From Blumeriella jaapii (lineage: Eukaryota; Ascomycota; Leotiomycetes; Helotiales; Drepanopezizaceae): a stretch of 64,000 nucleotides of DNA. The notes below the pieces were generated by a model. That model saw only the letters and a list, made by a program, of their open reading frames with translations. It was not told the origin of the DNA and ran no database searches. The stretch spans positions 62,001-126,000 of the forward strand of contig VWND01000005.1 of assembly GCA_009599575.1 (NCBI GenBank). The letters run 5' to 3'. A program made the translations under genes and the position numbers. Shown piece after piece: positions 43,421 through 55,375 of this stretch (position 1 is its first letter; every line of letters starts with the position of its first letter).

Positions 43421-45766
43421 ATGGCTTCTACCCTCAACTGTTTCGCACGCCTCGTCGAACTTCCGCGATGGCTGAAGAAAAGAATAACGACGCGGTCGCG
43501 GAATCATGTAGTTCAAGTCAAGGAAGAAGAGAACACTGAGGCGCGACAGAGACAAGAGGTAAGTTTGGCGCCTTGATCGCCAAGGGCTATGTCTCAACCC
43601 AACTGACTGACTGATGTGGAGAAGCCGATCATTGATGCGAGCTCCTCCCAGACCTCCAACGACGACGAGTTCGCTTCAGCGCCAGTAGTCGAACCGCCCC
43701 TAGCCCCTCACATCAATATCAGCACTACGACTCTTCAAGTGTCCGAGAGCAACCATTACAAAGTTCCCAATCCCATAGCGTTGCCCTCTGCCAACTCACA
43801 ACTTGCAACGCCAGGTGTACTAAGAAGAAACTCGGATACTTCCAACCTAAGTCGATCCGAAAGCAAAGCCTCTTCGAGTGCAAACGGTCACTGGTTAAAG
43901 ACACAACTACGCCAGGCTCGGATCCGATGTCCTCCTCGCCCACATAATTTTATCATTCCGAAATCATTGCAGGAGGAATTGATCACTGAAGCAATCATAT
44001 CAAAAGACATTGCGGCCCATGACCCCACAGTCCACGAGAGAAAACTTGGTAAGTATGCGAAGCTTACTTATCAGCATGCGCGCCAGTTATACGCAACTCT
44101 TGCTTTGATTGATAAGGGGGCGGATATATGCTCGCTGATAGAAGAGGGGGTAAGGGACGACGACTTGCCGTTTGTGGAGAAGCCCAATGCCAGCAGCAAG
44201 TTTGCCTTGTATCGCAAAAATGGAAAAGCAATTGAGACCCTGGATACCTGGACCGATGATGAGCTGGAAGACTTCGATCGCTGTCAATACTGGATCATAG
44301 CCCCTGTTTTCCGGCTACACGAAGAACTCTACTCGCTCGATGCAAAAGTGGTGCTGCCGTTCATGCCGCTCAGAGACGACGAGGCAGAATTAGAACCTAA
44401 GCAAGGAGGCTATAGCGAAGTATATCCAGTTCGCATTCACCCTGCACATCATGAATTCTCAACCGGCCAGGGCTTTTTGGTAAGTGCATTTTCACAAGTA
44501 GTAACGATTAATAGCTGACTTCTAGCACAGGAGCAGGACCCACTCGTGGCAGTAAAGAGGCTATTCAACTCTGACTTGAACGAGTTTATCAAGGAAGAAT
44601 CAATCTTGAAAGCCATGGGCTCGAAAAAGAAACCCCACCCTCACTTGGTCAAACTGTTGGCAAGCTTCAAGCAGGAAGGAAAATATCACTTGATGTTTCC
44701 ATATGCCAACGCCAACCTCAGGGGGTACTGGGACGACCGTCCTAGGCCGGAATTTGACAGAGCTACGGTACTGTGGTCTCTCAAGCAGATGACTGGTATC
44801 GCGAGCGGACTCTCGGTCATTCACAAATTCAGCCCGTCAATTCCGTTGTCTGCAAGTCCGGGTGCTGGCAACGTGCGCGTGGCAAAGGACATGCAGTTGT
44901 TCGTACAAAAGGGCGAACAATGGTTTGGCCGACATGGCGATATCAAGCCGGAGAACATGCTTTGGTATAAGAATGATCCTATCACTCACGATCCCAATGG
45001 GGTGCTCCAAATTGCCGACTTTGGCCTTGGCCGTTTTCATGGCCGTGACTCTCGCTCTGCCGTAAACCCCGACACCGTCCAGACCTCACCGACTTACGAG
45101 CCTCCCGAATGCAAATTGCATAAGCCGGTATCGAGGGCATACGACATCTGGAGCCTAGGCTGTCTATACCTAGAGTTTGTCACTTGGCTGTTGCAAGGGT
45201 CGCTCGAGATTGAAGGATTTTCTAACTTCCGTGGACGCGAAAACACTGGGACTGGCATTGATGACGATAATTTCTTCACGATTGTGAACACTCTCGATGG
45301 GTCCTGGGCAATCGTCAGAGACACTGTCGTCCAGTGGACACAGCAACTTTACAACTCCGAGAAAAGCTCCCAACTGATCCATGACATCTTGGATCTGATA
45401 ATGAAAGACTTGCTCGTCGTGGAGCCAAAAGACCGCTGCGATGCAACTAGGCTCTACTTGCAGCTAAACTTCTTGCTCAAAAGGGCAGAGAGTGACGAGG
45501 AATACATGTTGACGCCAGTCCCACAGCCATCGAAGCCAGCAAACGAGCGTGCAAAATCTGCTCCCACGGTCTCGGATATCCCCCAGGTTCGGCCCACGAG
45601 CAAATCGGTCACATCCCCTGCGACTATGAAGGGACCATCGACCAAAGTTCTTCGCCATGACCAGCCTCCGAGAGATCTGGTGCTTCGCGCCGCCGGCACT
45701 CCAAGTTTCAAAATAGGGGTACATCCGACTTGGCCAGGCGGTAACAAGCAGCAGATGGCCCATTGA
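43421..45766 (+). CDS. Serine/threonine protein kinase with fungal-specific N-terminal region
   Basis: Exons 43421-43558, 43622-44479 and 44531-45766 give 743 residues. The start at 43421 gives a first exon that splices in phase; an in-frame ATG at 43379 is possible. Residues 1-150 are low complexity. Residues about 150-300 form a region seen ahead of kinases in filamentous fungi, with LYATLALIDKGADICSLIEE and DLPFV. The kinase domain follows: GGYSEVYPV glycine loop, Lys341 in VAVKRL, EES helix-C Glu, HGDIKPEN with Asp469, DFG at 495-497, and an APE-like PPE. HGD replaces HRD, common in such fungal kinases. All catalytic residues are present, so activity is expected. An extra loop (about 430-465) precedes the catalytic loop. 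The C-terminal 130 residues are Pro/Ser/Thr-rich. Biological role unknown. Confidence 0.88.
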
Positions 45767-46423
45767 AAGCTGTGTTCCGGAGGGGCGTCCTCCATTTCTT
45801 GCGACGAGAAGCGTTGCACATAGGAAGAGATCGAAATGTGCGTCTTGTGAGGTGAGCTCTTCAAGTCCCAAGAAAAATGCTTTAAGCTGACAAGGACACA
45901 AAGCACAACATAATAAGCTGCAATAATACTTCAACTTCAAGCCTCGCATACCAAAGCAACTACTGTCTCGGTTCGGGTCATTGAATGGATGTTTCTGAAA
46001 GGCAGGTATGCGGAGCATGCCTGAAGGAGCAGCAAAGAGGGCGTGGGCAACGAAGGCGTTCGAGAAAGCGAATGTTGGCGCGGGGGTGCCGCCTCTTTAC
46101 AGAGGTGCAAGTAGCAAATAGGTAAATATAGAAGATATGAACTAGAGGTCATTCTCGTCAAAGTACTAGCGCCAGTTTAACACCCTCGCTGTGCCGCAGA
46201 AGTCACGTGTGAACTGGTTTTGGCGTCTCGGGTCTTTGATCTCGAGCTTCACTTGTGAGAGTCAAAAACGACCTCTTTTGGACCTCACTTCTTATTCCAA
46301 CACAGGACACGTCGAGATTCAAGTATCGCCCGTGGTCAGTATTTGTCAATGATTCCGTACCAAACGAAAACCGTACTCGCTCCAATTCTGACATCGCCAA
46401 CGCGCCCTAGCACGGGGACCAGG
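45767..46423. other. Convergent intergenic region
   Basis: 656 bases between the 3' ends of the kinase and the JEN-type transporter. No supported gene or repeat. Confidence 0.45.
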
Positions 46424-48090
46424 TCACTTCGTCTCCTTAATCTCAGTCACAATCGCAACACCCCGGGCGTCTGACTTCTCATCATCTCGTCCGTACTCGA
46501 TATCTTTCTCAGGGAGTACTCTAGCACCGGCGATCGGCTCAGCTTCGAACTTCCTGCCACGTTTCTCCGGTCCAAGAGCCGTGGTCACGGCAATCCCAAC
46601 AGCAATGATAGCGGTTGCAACAGCCATGACAGGGCCATAGGCTTTGACCCTTGGTCCGCCCTCATCCTTGACATGGATTCCTTCAGCCAAAGCGTTGACG
46701 ATTTGCGCGCTGGGGGACGAGATCATGTTCCCGAGCTGGTATGTGAGACCGGGGAAGGTGGAACGGTACGCAGGAGGCGACAGCTCGTTGAGATGGATAG
46801 GGATGACGCCCCAGGCTCCCTGCACAAAAAACTGTATGGAGAAGCCGGTGGCAGAGAGAGCATGCTCGCCAGATGGCAGAACCCATGCCGGAATCATCAG
46901 CCCGGACATGATGGCCGAGAAGATGATCGCACGACGGCGGCCGAAGAACTGTGACGAGTACCCAATGACGGTGCCTCCAACGCAGGCGCCAGTCTTCATC
47001 CAGATAGAGGCCCGACTGGCAGCGGCGTTGTCAAGACCTTTGGCCTGGCGCATGAAAGTGGTGTATGAATCCTGCGAGGTGTGACTGTAGAAGTTGAACC
47101 AGGTCATGAGGATGACGCAGTACACACACATCTTCCATTCTCTGGCCAGCATGGAGCGGGTTTCTTTCCAGAAGGCGCTCGCAGAGACTTCTCGGACACC
47201 GTTCTTCTTAGCTTCTAGGAACTGTTCGCTCTCAGGGAAACAGAGACGGATGAGGCCAATGCTGATAGAGCCTCCGGCAGCAATCCAGAAGACAGTCTAT
47301 GTCGACATCATGGTCAGATCTTCGCATCAGCAGCGGAAAGGAATCACGAACCTTCCATGTTTCAACCTTTCCACCGACGCCCAGGTTGGCACACGCAGCT
47401 AGGACATAGCCAAGAGCATAACCTTGCTGCAGTATGCCCGACATCAAGCCACGGGCATTGACGGGACAGTGCTCGAGCGCCATGGCAATCGCGTTCCCAT
47501 AGACACCACCCATGAAAAGCCCGAAGAGACTTCTCACGGCCAGAAACTGTTGGAAAGTCTTGCAGTAGATAGTCGCGATCTGCAGCACCCCCAAGACGAC
47601 CATGTTGAGAACCATGGGATATTTGCGCCCGAATCTATCTCCGGCCAGACCGAAGGCGGCGGCACCGACGGAGCGCAAAAGGAGGGTAAGTGTGATAGCA
47701 GTGGTAATGTCGGTATTGGATTGATCGTAGTATTCTGCCAACTTGACGGTCTGGATGGAGAGAGCATGGAAATCGAAGGCATCGGCTGTCCAAGCCCAAA
47801 ACCCACACAGGAAGAAGAGCCACTATGCAGGTCAGTCAGTCATTTCGGCAAGCTGTCTAGCCCCGAGGCTCACTTACGTCTCGCCCACTCAGCTGTCGAA
47901 AGAGGGAGAAGGGATTCTGGAGAGGCTCCGGATCTTGCCATTCGCAGTGGGTTTCGCCAAAGTCGTTGGTCACCACAACCCTCTGCTTCCACCTGAACAG
48001 ATCTGACAGACTCTGCTTCGCTGTCGGGATGATGCCCTTGGCCACAGGGTCTGCGGGTTCATTGCCTGAAGGAGCTGGGAAAATACGCAT
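46424..48090 (-). CDS. JEN1: JEN1-type monocarboxylate/proton symporter (MFS)
   Basis: On the minus strand, exons 48090-47878, 47822-47352 and 47296-46424 give 518 residues, all junctions in phase 0. Jen proteins import lactate, pyruvate or dicarboxylates with protons across the plasma membrane. The family signature NxxS/THxS/TQDxxxT is exact: NFYSHTSQDSYT at 296-307. Other landmarks are the cytosolic start VVVTNDFGETHCEWQDP, then WLFFLCGFWAWTADAFDFHA in TM1, the MFS loop GDRFGRKYP, and GLFMGGVYGNAIAMALE. Later spans include AIIFSAIMSGLMIPAWVL and VMAVATAIIAVGIAVTTAL. The C-terminal tail is charged (DIEYGRDDEKSD), a likely site for endocytic control. The start was set at MRIFPAPS; an upstream in-frame ATG at 48186 exists. 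Yeast JEN1 is glucose-repressed; similar control is likely but not read here. Confidence 0.93.
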
Positions 48091-49624
48091 CTTGGGCGAG
48101 TTTCTAGACCTTGTCCCGCAGAAGGTATGTGAAAGGACGACGCTTGGTGAACTTGATCTGGGCGTCAGGCTGCCAATATAGCACAAGAGGTATCAAGCTC
48201 TGTCGAAGAGCCACACGAGTCACACACAGGACATCGTGCAACACACAACGGTGGAGCTCAAGCTATATACCCCAGATTACACAGCGCCCCTCTCAGCCCG
48301 TCCACCGGATCACCAAGATGGGGCGTTTCCCGCAGTAGAACCGCATCGTCAGGCTCCGTAATGATCCACCCACGACCAGCCAAGGAGAAAGGCGTTGGCG
48401 AAGATATACTTTCACAGCAGCCATCACAATTATGTACTGTGTACAGAAGTCACCCAAGAGACTGCGTGAAACCTCCGAGCCATTCCAATAGGCTGAGTTT
48501 GACATCAACCCCCGCAACATAACATGGCGACGGGTGGACTTCCACCTGACTGGCATCTTCACCTTCCTGTTCGGGGCCATTGGCCTTGCTGCTGTGAACC
48601 TGGGGTCCCGGCTGACTATTGCTCTCCATGAGAGTTATCGCATAATCTCTGGAACACGCTGACATGAAAACATGCTGAAGAACGGAAGCCGGTGCTTGAG
48701 AGTTTTCGGAGGACAGGGTAAGCAGCCGCCCCATCTCTGGGCGTGTGGCCTGCCGAACGCCGCATGAACTGCTTGTGGTGTGAACCGGCCGTCGCCGGGG
48801 ACGAGTCTTTGCTCCTTGGTATCTGTCTGCTTGGGCCGTCTCACATGAGGGCTAAAAGTTTAAAGGGAACTATCGTCCCAACTCTGGAACGATCCCCGGT
48901 GAGGGAGGGAAGCGGGATGTCGTCCGTGGACAAGAACCAGGGCTGATGCTGGCTGAAGCTTCGACAAGCCAGATCAGGCTCGTAATTTGACGTGTGAAAC
49001 TTTAGATGTCCAAAGGTACAGTAGGACGAGAAGTGGGATGTGAAAGTCGGTGAGGTTTGTTTGACATTCGCTAGAAGTGTTTCGGTCCGAGAACAGCCCA
49101 GTGCTATGTACAGTACCGTGCTGTACATGCGATACGGGAGCGCTTAAAATGGGTGGCACAGGAGACGTGGGGTGGACGAAATCCATTTTGCTTAAAGCTT
49201 TATTTCTTCCTCTGGAATTGAGAGAGGCTAGGTACAGTACCGCACGTCAAGACCGCAAGGTTACCGGGCAGCCCTGCACATTCCGTGCCATCTAGGATTT
49301 TACCAGTTCCCCATTTCCTTCGCAGACCTCAGCCGAGTACCAGCGGTCTATCATTCCACCCGTTTTTTTCCCTTGTTTGTTGTTCACTTACTGTACTGTA
49401 TGTACACTACCTTACTTAGCTTAGTCCAGAACATTACCATGCGAGTAAGCGAGCCCGAAGCAGAAATCAACATACAGTACAGTACAGTAATGTAAGACAC
49501 CGTGCACACGCTTACGCCAAGCATCGCAGCTCGTCTCCTCGTCGACCACAATTTTGCTGTAGAGTCAGAGTCTGGACTGAACCGTTACACTGTCCATCTA
49601 CGCACACAACACAAGCATCTGGTA

Positions 49625-49690
49625 CTTCTGCAGTTCCGAGCTACAGTACAGTACATGTACAGTAAAGTACAGTACATACCGTAGGTGCAG
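49625..49690. repeat. ACAGT/ACTGT pentamer cluster
   Basis: CTACAGTACAGTACATGTAC followed by AGTAAAGTACAGTACAT. The densest of many such clusters in intergenic DNA of this window. Confidence 0.8.
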
Positions 49691-50531
49691 GCCGGGAGCG
49701 CATGCCACGCGTGCGTACTGTGCAAAGCACTCACGCCAAGCCGATGGGAGAGGCCCGCAAGAAAGCTTTCCCATGACAGCGAGCCCAAGACTCGAAATCG
49801 CATTCTTGTTCATCGGGAAGAGGTGCTGTTGTACTGTACTGCAAAGTAAAGTAAAGTAGCGTGGGGTTCGCGGATCTCCTCTCAGGCGCGAGAAACATCG
49901 CCTCCGAAAGTGAGTCGGCGAGCCTGGCTGAGTCTTCCTCCTCGTACAGTGCTGTAAGAGCCTCATTCTTGACGTTCAAGGGCGTTGGGGTTTGGCCTGA
50001 GACACAGCACTGTAAGAATGCGTGTGGCATAGCCATTCATCGGCTGGGTTTTAGATCGCCACGCGTCAGCAACTTGTGTGAGAAGCAGTGATCGGGTTAT
50101 TGTGTGTTTTTGGGATCATGGCGTTGGTCCCGTTAGGTACCTAATGTGTGTGTAGTGCTGACGAGGTCACTCACTACAGGATGTGTTCTCCCAAAAGGAT
50201 CGGGATATGTGAACACCCCATCCCGGTGTTCTCTTGATTCCCACACATTGAGAATGACTACATTCGTACAGCCGTTCTCGGATGCTTTTTTGTTTTCCCT
50301 ATACATAGAAGCTGGTGAGCATACCATGCCTCCTACGGGCTGGGATAAACCCCTCTCCTACAGTATGCACAGTTGCACGATTGCTGCTCATCTGCATTGG
50401 CACAGGAGAACATGCGTTCTTGACACTACAGGTCAGCATGCGAACCATGCAAGGGAAATCACAACAGTAATAGTTTGTGTGGGAATACCCATAGGGGTCA
50501 CGTGGGATCAGATGATGCGGGATCACAGTTG

Positions 50532-50572
50532 TAGATGCGCAGCGCTAGCGCCCGCTAGCGCTCGCACATCTA
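50532..50572. repeat. Perfect palindromic hairpin at the repeat-compartment border
   Basis: AGCGCTAGCG (50541-50550) and CGCTAGCGCT (50553-50562) are perfect 10-bp arms with a two-base loop. The arms continue outward as TAGATGCGC / GCACATCTA with one mismatch and one indel, about 20 bp per arm. It is GC-rich against an AT-rich background. Confidence 0.8.
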
Positions 50573-50599
50573 TCCCATATTCTCACACCAGCTAAACCC

Positions 50600-51126
50600 A
50601 GTAAAATGCATACAATTTCAACCCGATTTACTACGATTAATCGTTTGCTTGTATTACCATTTATAATACTAATACTAATCAATGGTTAAATTCACTTTTA
50701 ATCACAGATTCGCAAAGTTTAATAAAAAAAGCAAATTTAAAAAATTTTATTATGCAAAACGACTTTCTTTTCCGATCTGCGCTAAAAACTACCAATTTCC
50801 TTTTGTTATGCAAAACGACCAAGAAAAAAAAAAAGTAGTTAAAATCAGGTTTAATAATTTCTATCTGATTATATTTTATCAACACCGCTGTTCGGCGAAT
50901 CCTACGATTTCGAAAAAAAATTCTAAAAACCAAACAGCAATACAAGCAAACGCCCCACCTTCCAACCTGTTGCAACTTATATCTTGCGATAACTACCAAT
51001 CAAAAACGCCACCAATCCAACTACCGCTACTAATTACGAAATACCGGATCCCAAATACAAATCGCTCCACTATTAAAAACAAACATTTAAAATAATCCCG
51101 ATATCTGCATATATTAAATACGATAT
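50600..51126 (+). mobile_element. Left fragment of an older AT-rich copia relic
   Basis: AT-rich sequence with TAA/TTA-rich frames continues, across the inserted younger element, into 57279 onward. The junction carries the GATAT duplication, so both pieces belonged to one sequence before insertion. A 137-codon lysine/asparagine-rich frame (50682-51095) may be the RIP-altered start of Gag, but similarity is not clear. Confidence 0.5.
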
Positions 51127-51325
51127 TGTTGGTATCACATAAGGGGGTTGTGTATACACAGTTGAGATATTGCAATAACTGGGGTTGTATTGCGAAAGAG
51201 ATCTAAGAAGTAAACTAGCTATCGCACGGGTATGTGTAGGTAGGGCTGCACGCTTGCAGCCTACCGTCGTTACGTGGTCTGATCATATGATTGTGCGCAT
51301 GATCAGCCACTATTATATACCCATA
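51127..51325 (-). repeat. Copia LTR (3' LTR relative to the element)
   Basis: 199 bp. Against its partner it shows mostly T or A where the partner has C or G, including the terminal CA changed to TA. It contains an internal inverted repeat, GTAGGTAGGGCTGCA then TGCAGCCTACC. Confidence 0.92.
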
Positions 51326-51407
51326 TTGGCAACTTTTTTATAGAGATTAACTATAGTTAGCTAGACTTTTTTTAATTGTATATATAATCGTTTCCTTCTC
51401 CTTTTTA

Positions 51408-51638
51408 TTATCTTTCTACCCAATCTTTTATTTTTACGTCAATTTCGTTTTTGTTAATAAAGGTAGTGAGAGTCTTATTAGGATTTGCTTTCGTTATAGC
51501 ATCCGCCGGATTGTTTTTTCCGTCGATCCATCTAACTTTTGATAACTTTCTTTTTTCATAGCTTTGGCGGAGAGCCATAATATCGATCATAAGGCGCTTT
51601 TCTTTTGTTGTTTCTAATTTGACCAAACACTTATACAA
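51408..51638 (-). pseudogene. Copia RNase H C-terminal fragment
   Basis: Ends the polyprotein near the 3' LTR. The frame has RLMIDIMALRQSYEKRKLSK then VRWIDGKNNPADAITK, the copia RNase H ending (WIDGxxNPADAxTK). The upstream part is separated by stops. Confidence 0.85.
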
Positions 51639-52097
51639 AGAGTATGAATCAGTGCAAACTACTACTGGAATATCGGGGAGATTGAGCTTTTAAGTAATTA
51701 TACGTAGAATTGTGGCGATGCAAATAGCGATATTTATCTCAGAGACTATTCCGTATATTTCTGAAGCTAGTACGCTTCGTGTAACTTTTTGACACTTGGT
51801 TGAGTTCGCTGCAATAAGGTTCCTTTTTATTTTGAATGAATTGTTGTCAAGCTGCATTTTATTGGCTAGGAAGACCTCGTAGCCAATTTGCGAATTGCAG
51901 TCTTTGTTGTTGGCAAATGAGCCGTTAATAAAAACAAATAGCTTTGCAGTAGGAAGGTCGACTTATATAAATAGGAGGCCTCGATTTTGATTATCTATCA
52001 TTTATCGAATGCGCTTGTTAATTGTATCGATATCTGATTGGATAAGATTTTCCATTTGTATTTGTGCAGCTACTGAAAGGTCGAAAATAGCTTCGGA

Positions 52098-53135
52098 TTA
52101 ACACAGACTAGCAATATAGGCTTTTCGAGCTCGTTGGGCGAGGTAATTGCTCCTATCGTTTTTAATTAGCTCGAGTTTCTTTGCTTGGTTCTTTTGTCTA
52201 AGAAGAATAGAGCTATTTGACTTATATAAGGCTTCTTCGTTGAAAGTCAAAACGTTGCTTTTATTTAGTGTATTCTTGGGCTTTGCATTGAAATCTGCTG
52301 CTTGCAGTTCGGCCTCCTCCAAAGCTGAGAAAGCCTTATCTGCTAGCTGCAACGTGTCGTCTGTTTGCATTTCTACGATTGCGAAAGCAGAAGTAGTAGA
52401 AATAAGTAAGCAGGGGTCGTAGGTTGACGTAGTCATATGAAGCTTGTTCTTGTGGTGCTTATAGTACGTATCCCACCAATGCGTGCCTGCTTTTGCTATA
52501 CCGTACAAAGGCTTGTGTATCAGCAGAATCGAGCTTTTTGGGTAGCTAGATCGTAGCTCTTTAGGAAGGTGCGTTAGAATCTGTTTTTCTAGAAACCGAT
52601 TGGCGCTCATATAGGCTTGTATGATATCCTTTAAATGCAGTGTAGCGTTGCAGATGTGTTCGAGGGTTGGGGCGAAAGCTATAATTAATCTTTGGCTATT
52701 TCGCTGAATAATGGATGATTAAGTAAGAATATCGTACTTCCCATCGTCGTTATAGGCTTGAATTACCAGTCTAGATTTTTCGAATAGTGTAGCTGTATTT
52801 TTGCCTTTGATTTTATTTATAATTCGTGAATTAAAGATTCGGCCGTGGTGGAGAGTGGGGTTGTATTGTACAATTTCAAAAACGCCTTTCTCGATCAAAC
52901 CTTTTATTTCTATTTTTTTAGAAGTTTCAAAAGGCTCGCCGGAGGTTGTAATAACACCTTTTTGGCGTAGCTTGACTGAGCATTCAGCGTCTGCCTTCTT
53001 CTTGTGTGTAAGATAGCTTGTAATACAGTCGTCGAGTGAGTTGATTTTAGTAGTTTTTGTAGAAAACAATATGTTGACGTTATCTTTTCTTAAATTTCTT
53101 TTTTCCAGTTCGTAAAACTCGTTAGTTATAAGCAA
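52098..53135 (-). pseudogene. Copia reverse transcriptase fragments
   Basis: Two interrupted frames. The upstream one (52719-53135) has VNILFSTKTTKINSLDDC and EIKGLIEKGVFEIV. The downstream one (52098-52610) has KPLYGIAKAGTHWWDTYYKH and VEMQTDDTLQLADKAF, the TDD being the catalytic YxDD equivalent of fungal copia enzymes. Stops separate the pieces, so no active enzyme. Confidence 0.85.
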
Positions 53136-53331
53136 TTGTTGCTGTTGCTCCTTAATTTTTCGGAAAGAAACGCGTATTTTGGTGCTTTGGCGAATTTGTG
53201 TAGTTTTTGAAGGTTGAATTGGTGATTGAATTGGTGGTGTAATTAGTTCTGCAGCAGGCTGTATAATTGCAGCTGGTGCAATAATCGCAGCTGGTAGTGC
53301 AATCTTTTCCTTTTTAACAACTGGTTCGGTT

Positions 53332-54100
53332 TTATCGTTTTAATTCGCTATAGTAAAGTTTAATTGACGTAATTCGGAAATCTGAAGCTTTATCGTTGAT
53401 TTGAACTTTGCAGATATTGCTATTTCTTGAAATGAGCTTGTAAGGGCCTGACCAACCTCCCTTTTTTTTGTATACGCGTACGTCTGATTGCAGAGGGAGA
53501 TTAAGTGTTTTCAGAGTATTCGGGCCGTTTCTAGTACGTAGGGCTTCCGAAACTTTGCGTTCAGCCTGGATTCGCCGAATTTCTTGGGTTGCAAGGCGTA
53601 GTGCATCGCGTTTTTTTGTTACAGAAGCAGAAGAAGCGTCTGTTTCTGATAGACGGGGGTATGCGCCGTATATCAGTAAAATAGGTATAATACCGCCTGG
53701 ATTTGCAATGTCGTTTATAACCTTAAAAGCTATTTTCAGGATTATGTGCTTATCGAGGCCTTTATCTTTTAGTTGCTCCTTCAGAATACTGTAAATTCGT
53801 CTGAAAGGGCCGTAGTAACGTTCCACCTTGCCAATATTGTTATAAGCTTCGATTGGGACGATCTTGATGTTATATCCCATGGAGCGTGCTTGTTGACGAA
53901 ACTTCTGGAAGATTAGATTGGTTTCTGAATCGATAATAATTACGTCGGGTGGATTTAAGTAGGAATCGATCCAATATAGCCGAAGTGTATCTTATACGTG
54001 TTTTGCAGTTATATTTTTTAAAAAAACCACCAGAGCTGTAAATGGTAGCTGAATCCACGATATAAAGGACCGGGTCGCCGTCAATGTATATGATATTCAC
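53332..54100 (-). pseudogene. Copia integrase fragments
   Basis: The main frame (53332-53880) contains EAYNNIGKVERYYGPFRRIY and KVINDIANPGGIIPILLIYG, with RTRNGPNTLKTLNLPLQSDV and GWSGPYKLIS at the C-terminal domain. The second frame (53870-54100) continues upstream through the core. Interrupted. Confidence 0.88.
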
Positions 54101-54465
54101 AATTACTGAATAATTGAATTTATAGTCGTTTTTCAGTGAAATCTTGAATCGGCGAGGGGCTTGCTCGTGTAATTGGTATTAGGAATAGTATTTGGCAATT
54201 TTTTCCAGGATAGCAGTTTCGAACTCCTGCCCTGCTCGTTTCAGAGTAGCCGCAAAGCGCTGTACAGAAGGGTGTCCTTAACGTCTGTGGATCTGGCGTA
54301 GTTCCAGTTCTGTGAGATAGCAAAATAGAGTTTCTTGGGTATTGAGCAGCATGAATGGGTGTTTTTATTTCCGAACTACTGGTACGCTAGGGCCGTTTTT
54401 CTGTATAAGCATATTATGCAGATTATCGAAATAAACATAGAGAGCATTTATATCTTTTAGACAGA

Positions 54466-55375
54466 TCAAAAAGGGGTATTAGTATTAACGATATGAAACT
54501 TAATCTTGCTAATAGGTGTTGTAATAAAGACTGTTCCTTGGATATTTGCAGGAGTTACCCCAAAGCTAATCGTATTTTCTTTCGAAGAAGGGTTAAAAGC
54601 AAGCTGGGGTAGCAATTTTTTAAGAGCTTTGAACTGAGATATACCACCTAAAGATTTGCCAGCTGCACCTGAATCTGAAAGGAATCCTTGGAACTTGTGT
54701 AAAAAGTATTTCGAGCCTGAGATATACGTTTCCAGTGGGGGTTTATCGTTCTTCTGGATGGAAGGGTTTATAGGGTCAAGCTTTGTAAAGGCGTGGTAGG
54801 CAGATCGCTCTTGTAGAATAGTCAAAACTTCGACTTCTACTATTTTGCCAGCTTTTGTATAAAAAGTTTGAGTAAAGAAATTGTTTTGATATTTATTCCT
54901 ATCGTAATAGCCGTTTTTCGGCGCTCCATGTGTTGTATTAATCAGAAGGAGAGAAAGGGGCGAAAGGGGCAGGGGCGTCTTCCAAGCCTTCAACGCTTTC
55001 GTATTGCGCAAGGAAGCTTGTGTATTGTTGTATAGTCGAGGGAGCTCCAGTGAAATGAGCTTTGTTGGCGCTGTATTCGTCGTATGCTTTTTTACGTTCT
55101 TCTGGGGAGTGTTTTGTTGACCAGCAGTTTACCTTCTTGTATACCCAACACTTTTTAGATTGGGAAGAACTGCTAGAATTGCTTAAATAGCCTTCTCGGC
55201 CTCGGAATCCTCCTTTTTTTTTTTCTGAATGAGCCTCTGCCTTAGTAGCTTCTACCGAAACGTTTTTTTCGCGACCTCTGCCTCTGTAGGTTCGGTCTGT
55301 GTAATAGCTTTCATTTTGATTTGGGATGGCAGAAGTTTGAAAAAGCTGGGGAGTGATAGGGGTTAATTCTCGCAA
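54466..55375 (-). pseudogene. Copia Gag zinc knuckle and protease fragments
   Basis: The frame 54938-55375 has a degraded CCHC knuckle, KKCWVYKKVNCWSTKHSPEE, in which the second cysteine is Tyr (TGY to TAY, a RIP-type change). The overlapping frame 54466-55011 has a protease-like FLSDSGAAGKS and PISKIKFHIVNTNTPF. Confidence 0.8.

Larger units (their letters stand above)
48091..50600. other. Gene-poor border zone with dense ACAGT/ACTGT words
   Basis: 2.5 kb between the transporter and the repeat compartment. GTACAGTACAGTA-like clusters occur at 48431, 49108, 49232, 49389, 49472, 49640-49680 and 49829. No gene is supported. The right end carries a strong palindrome (see 50532-50572). Confidence 0.5.

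Noticed and set aside
43093..43437. 114-codon minus-strand frame over the kinase start
   Set aside because: Antisense to the first kinase exon and promoter; no domain.
50682..51095. 137-codon Lys/Asn-rich plus-strand frame as a host gene
   Set aside because: Composition matches RIP-altered transposon DNA and it is contiguous with the outer copia relic across the GATAT insertion site.
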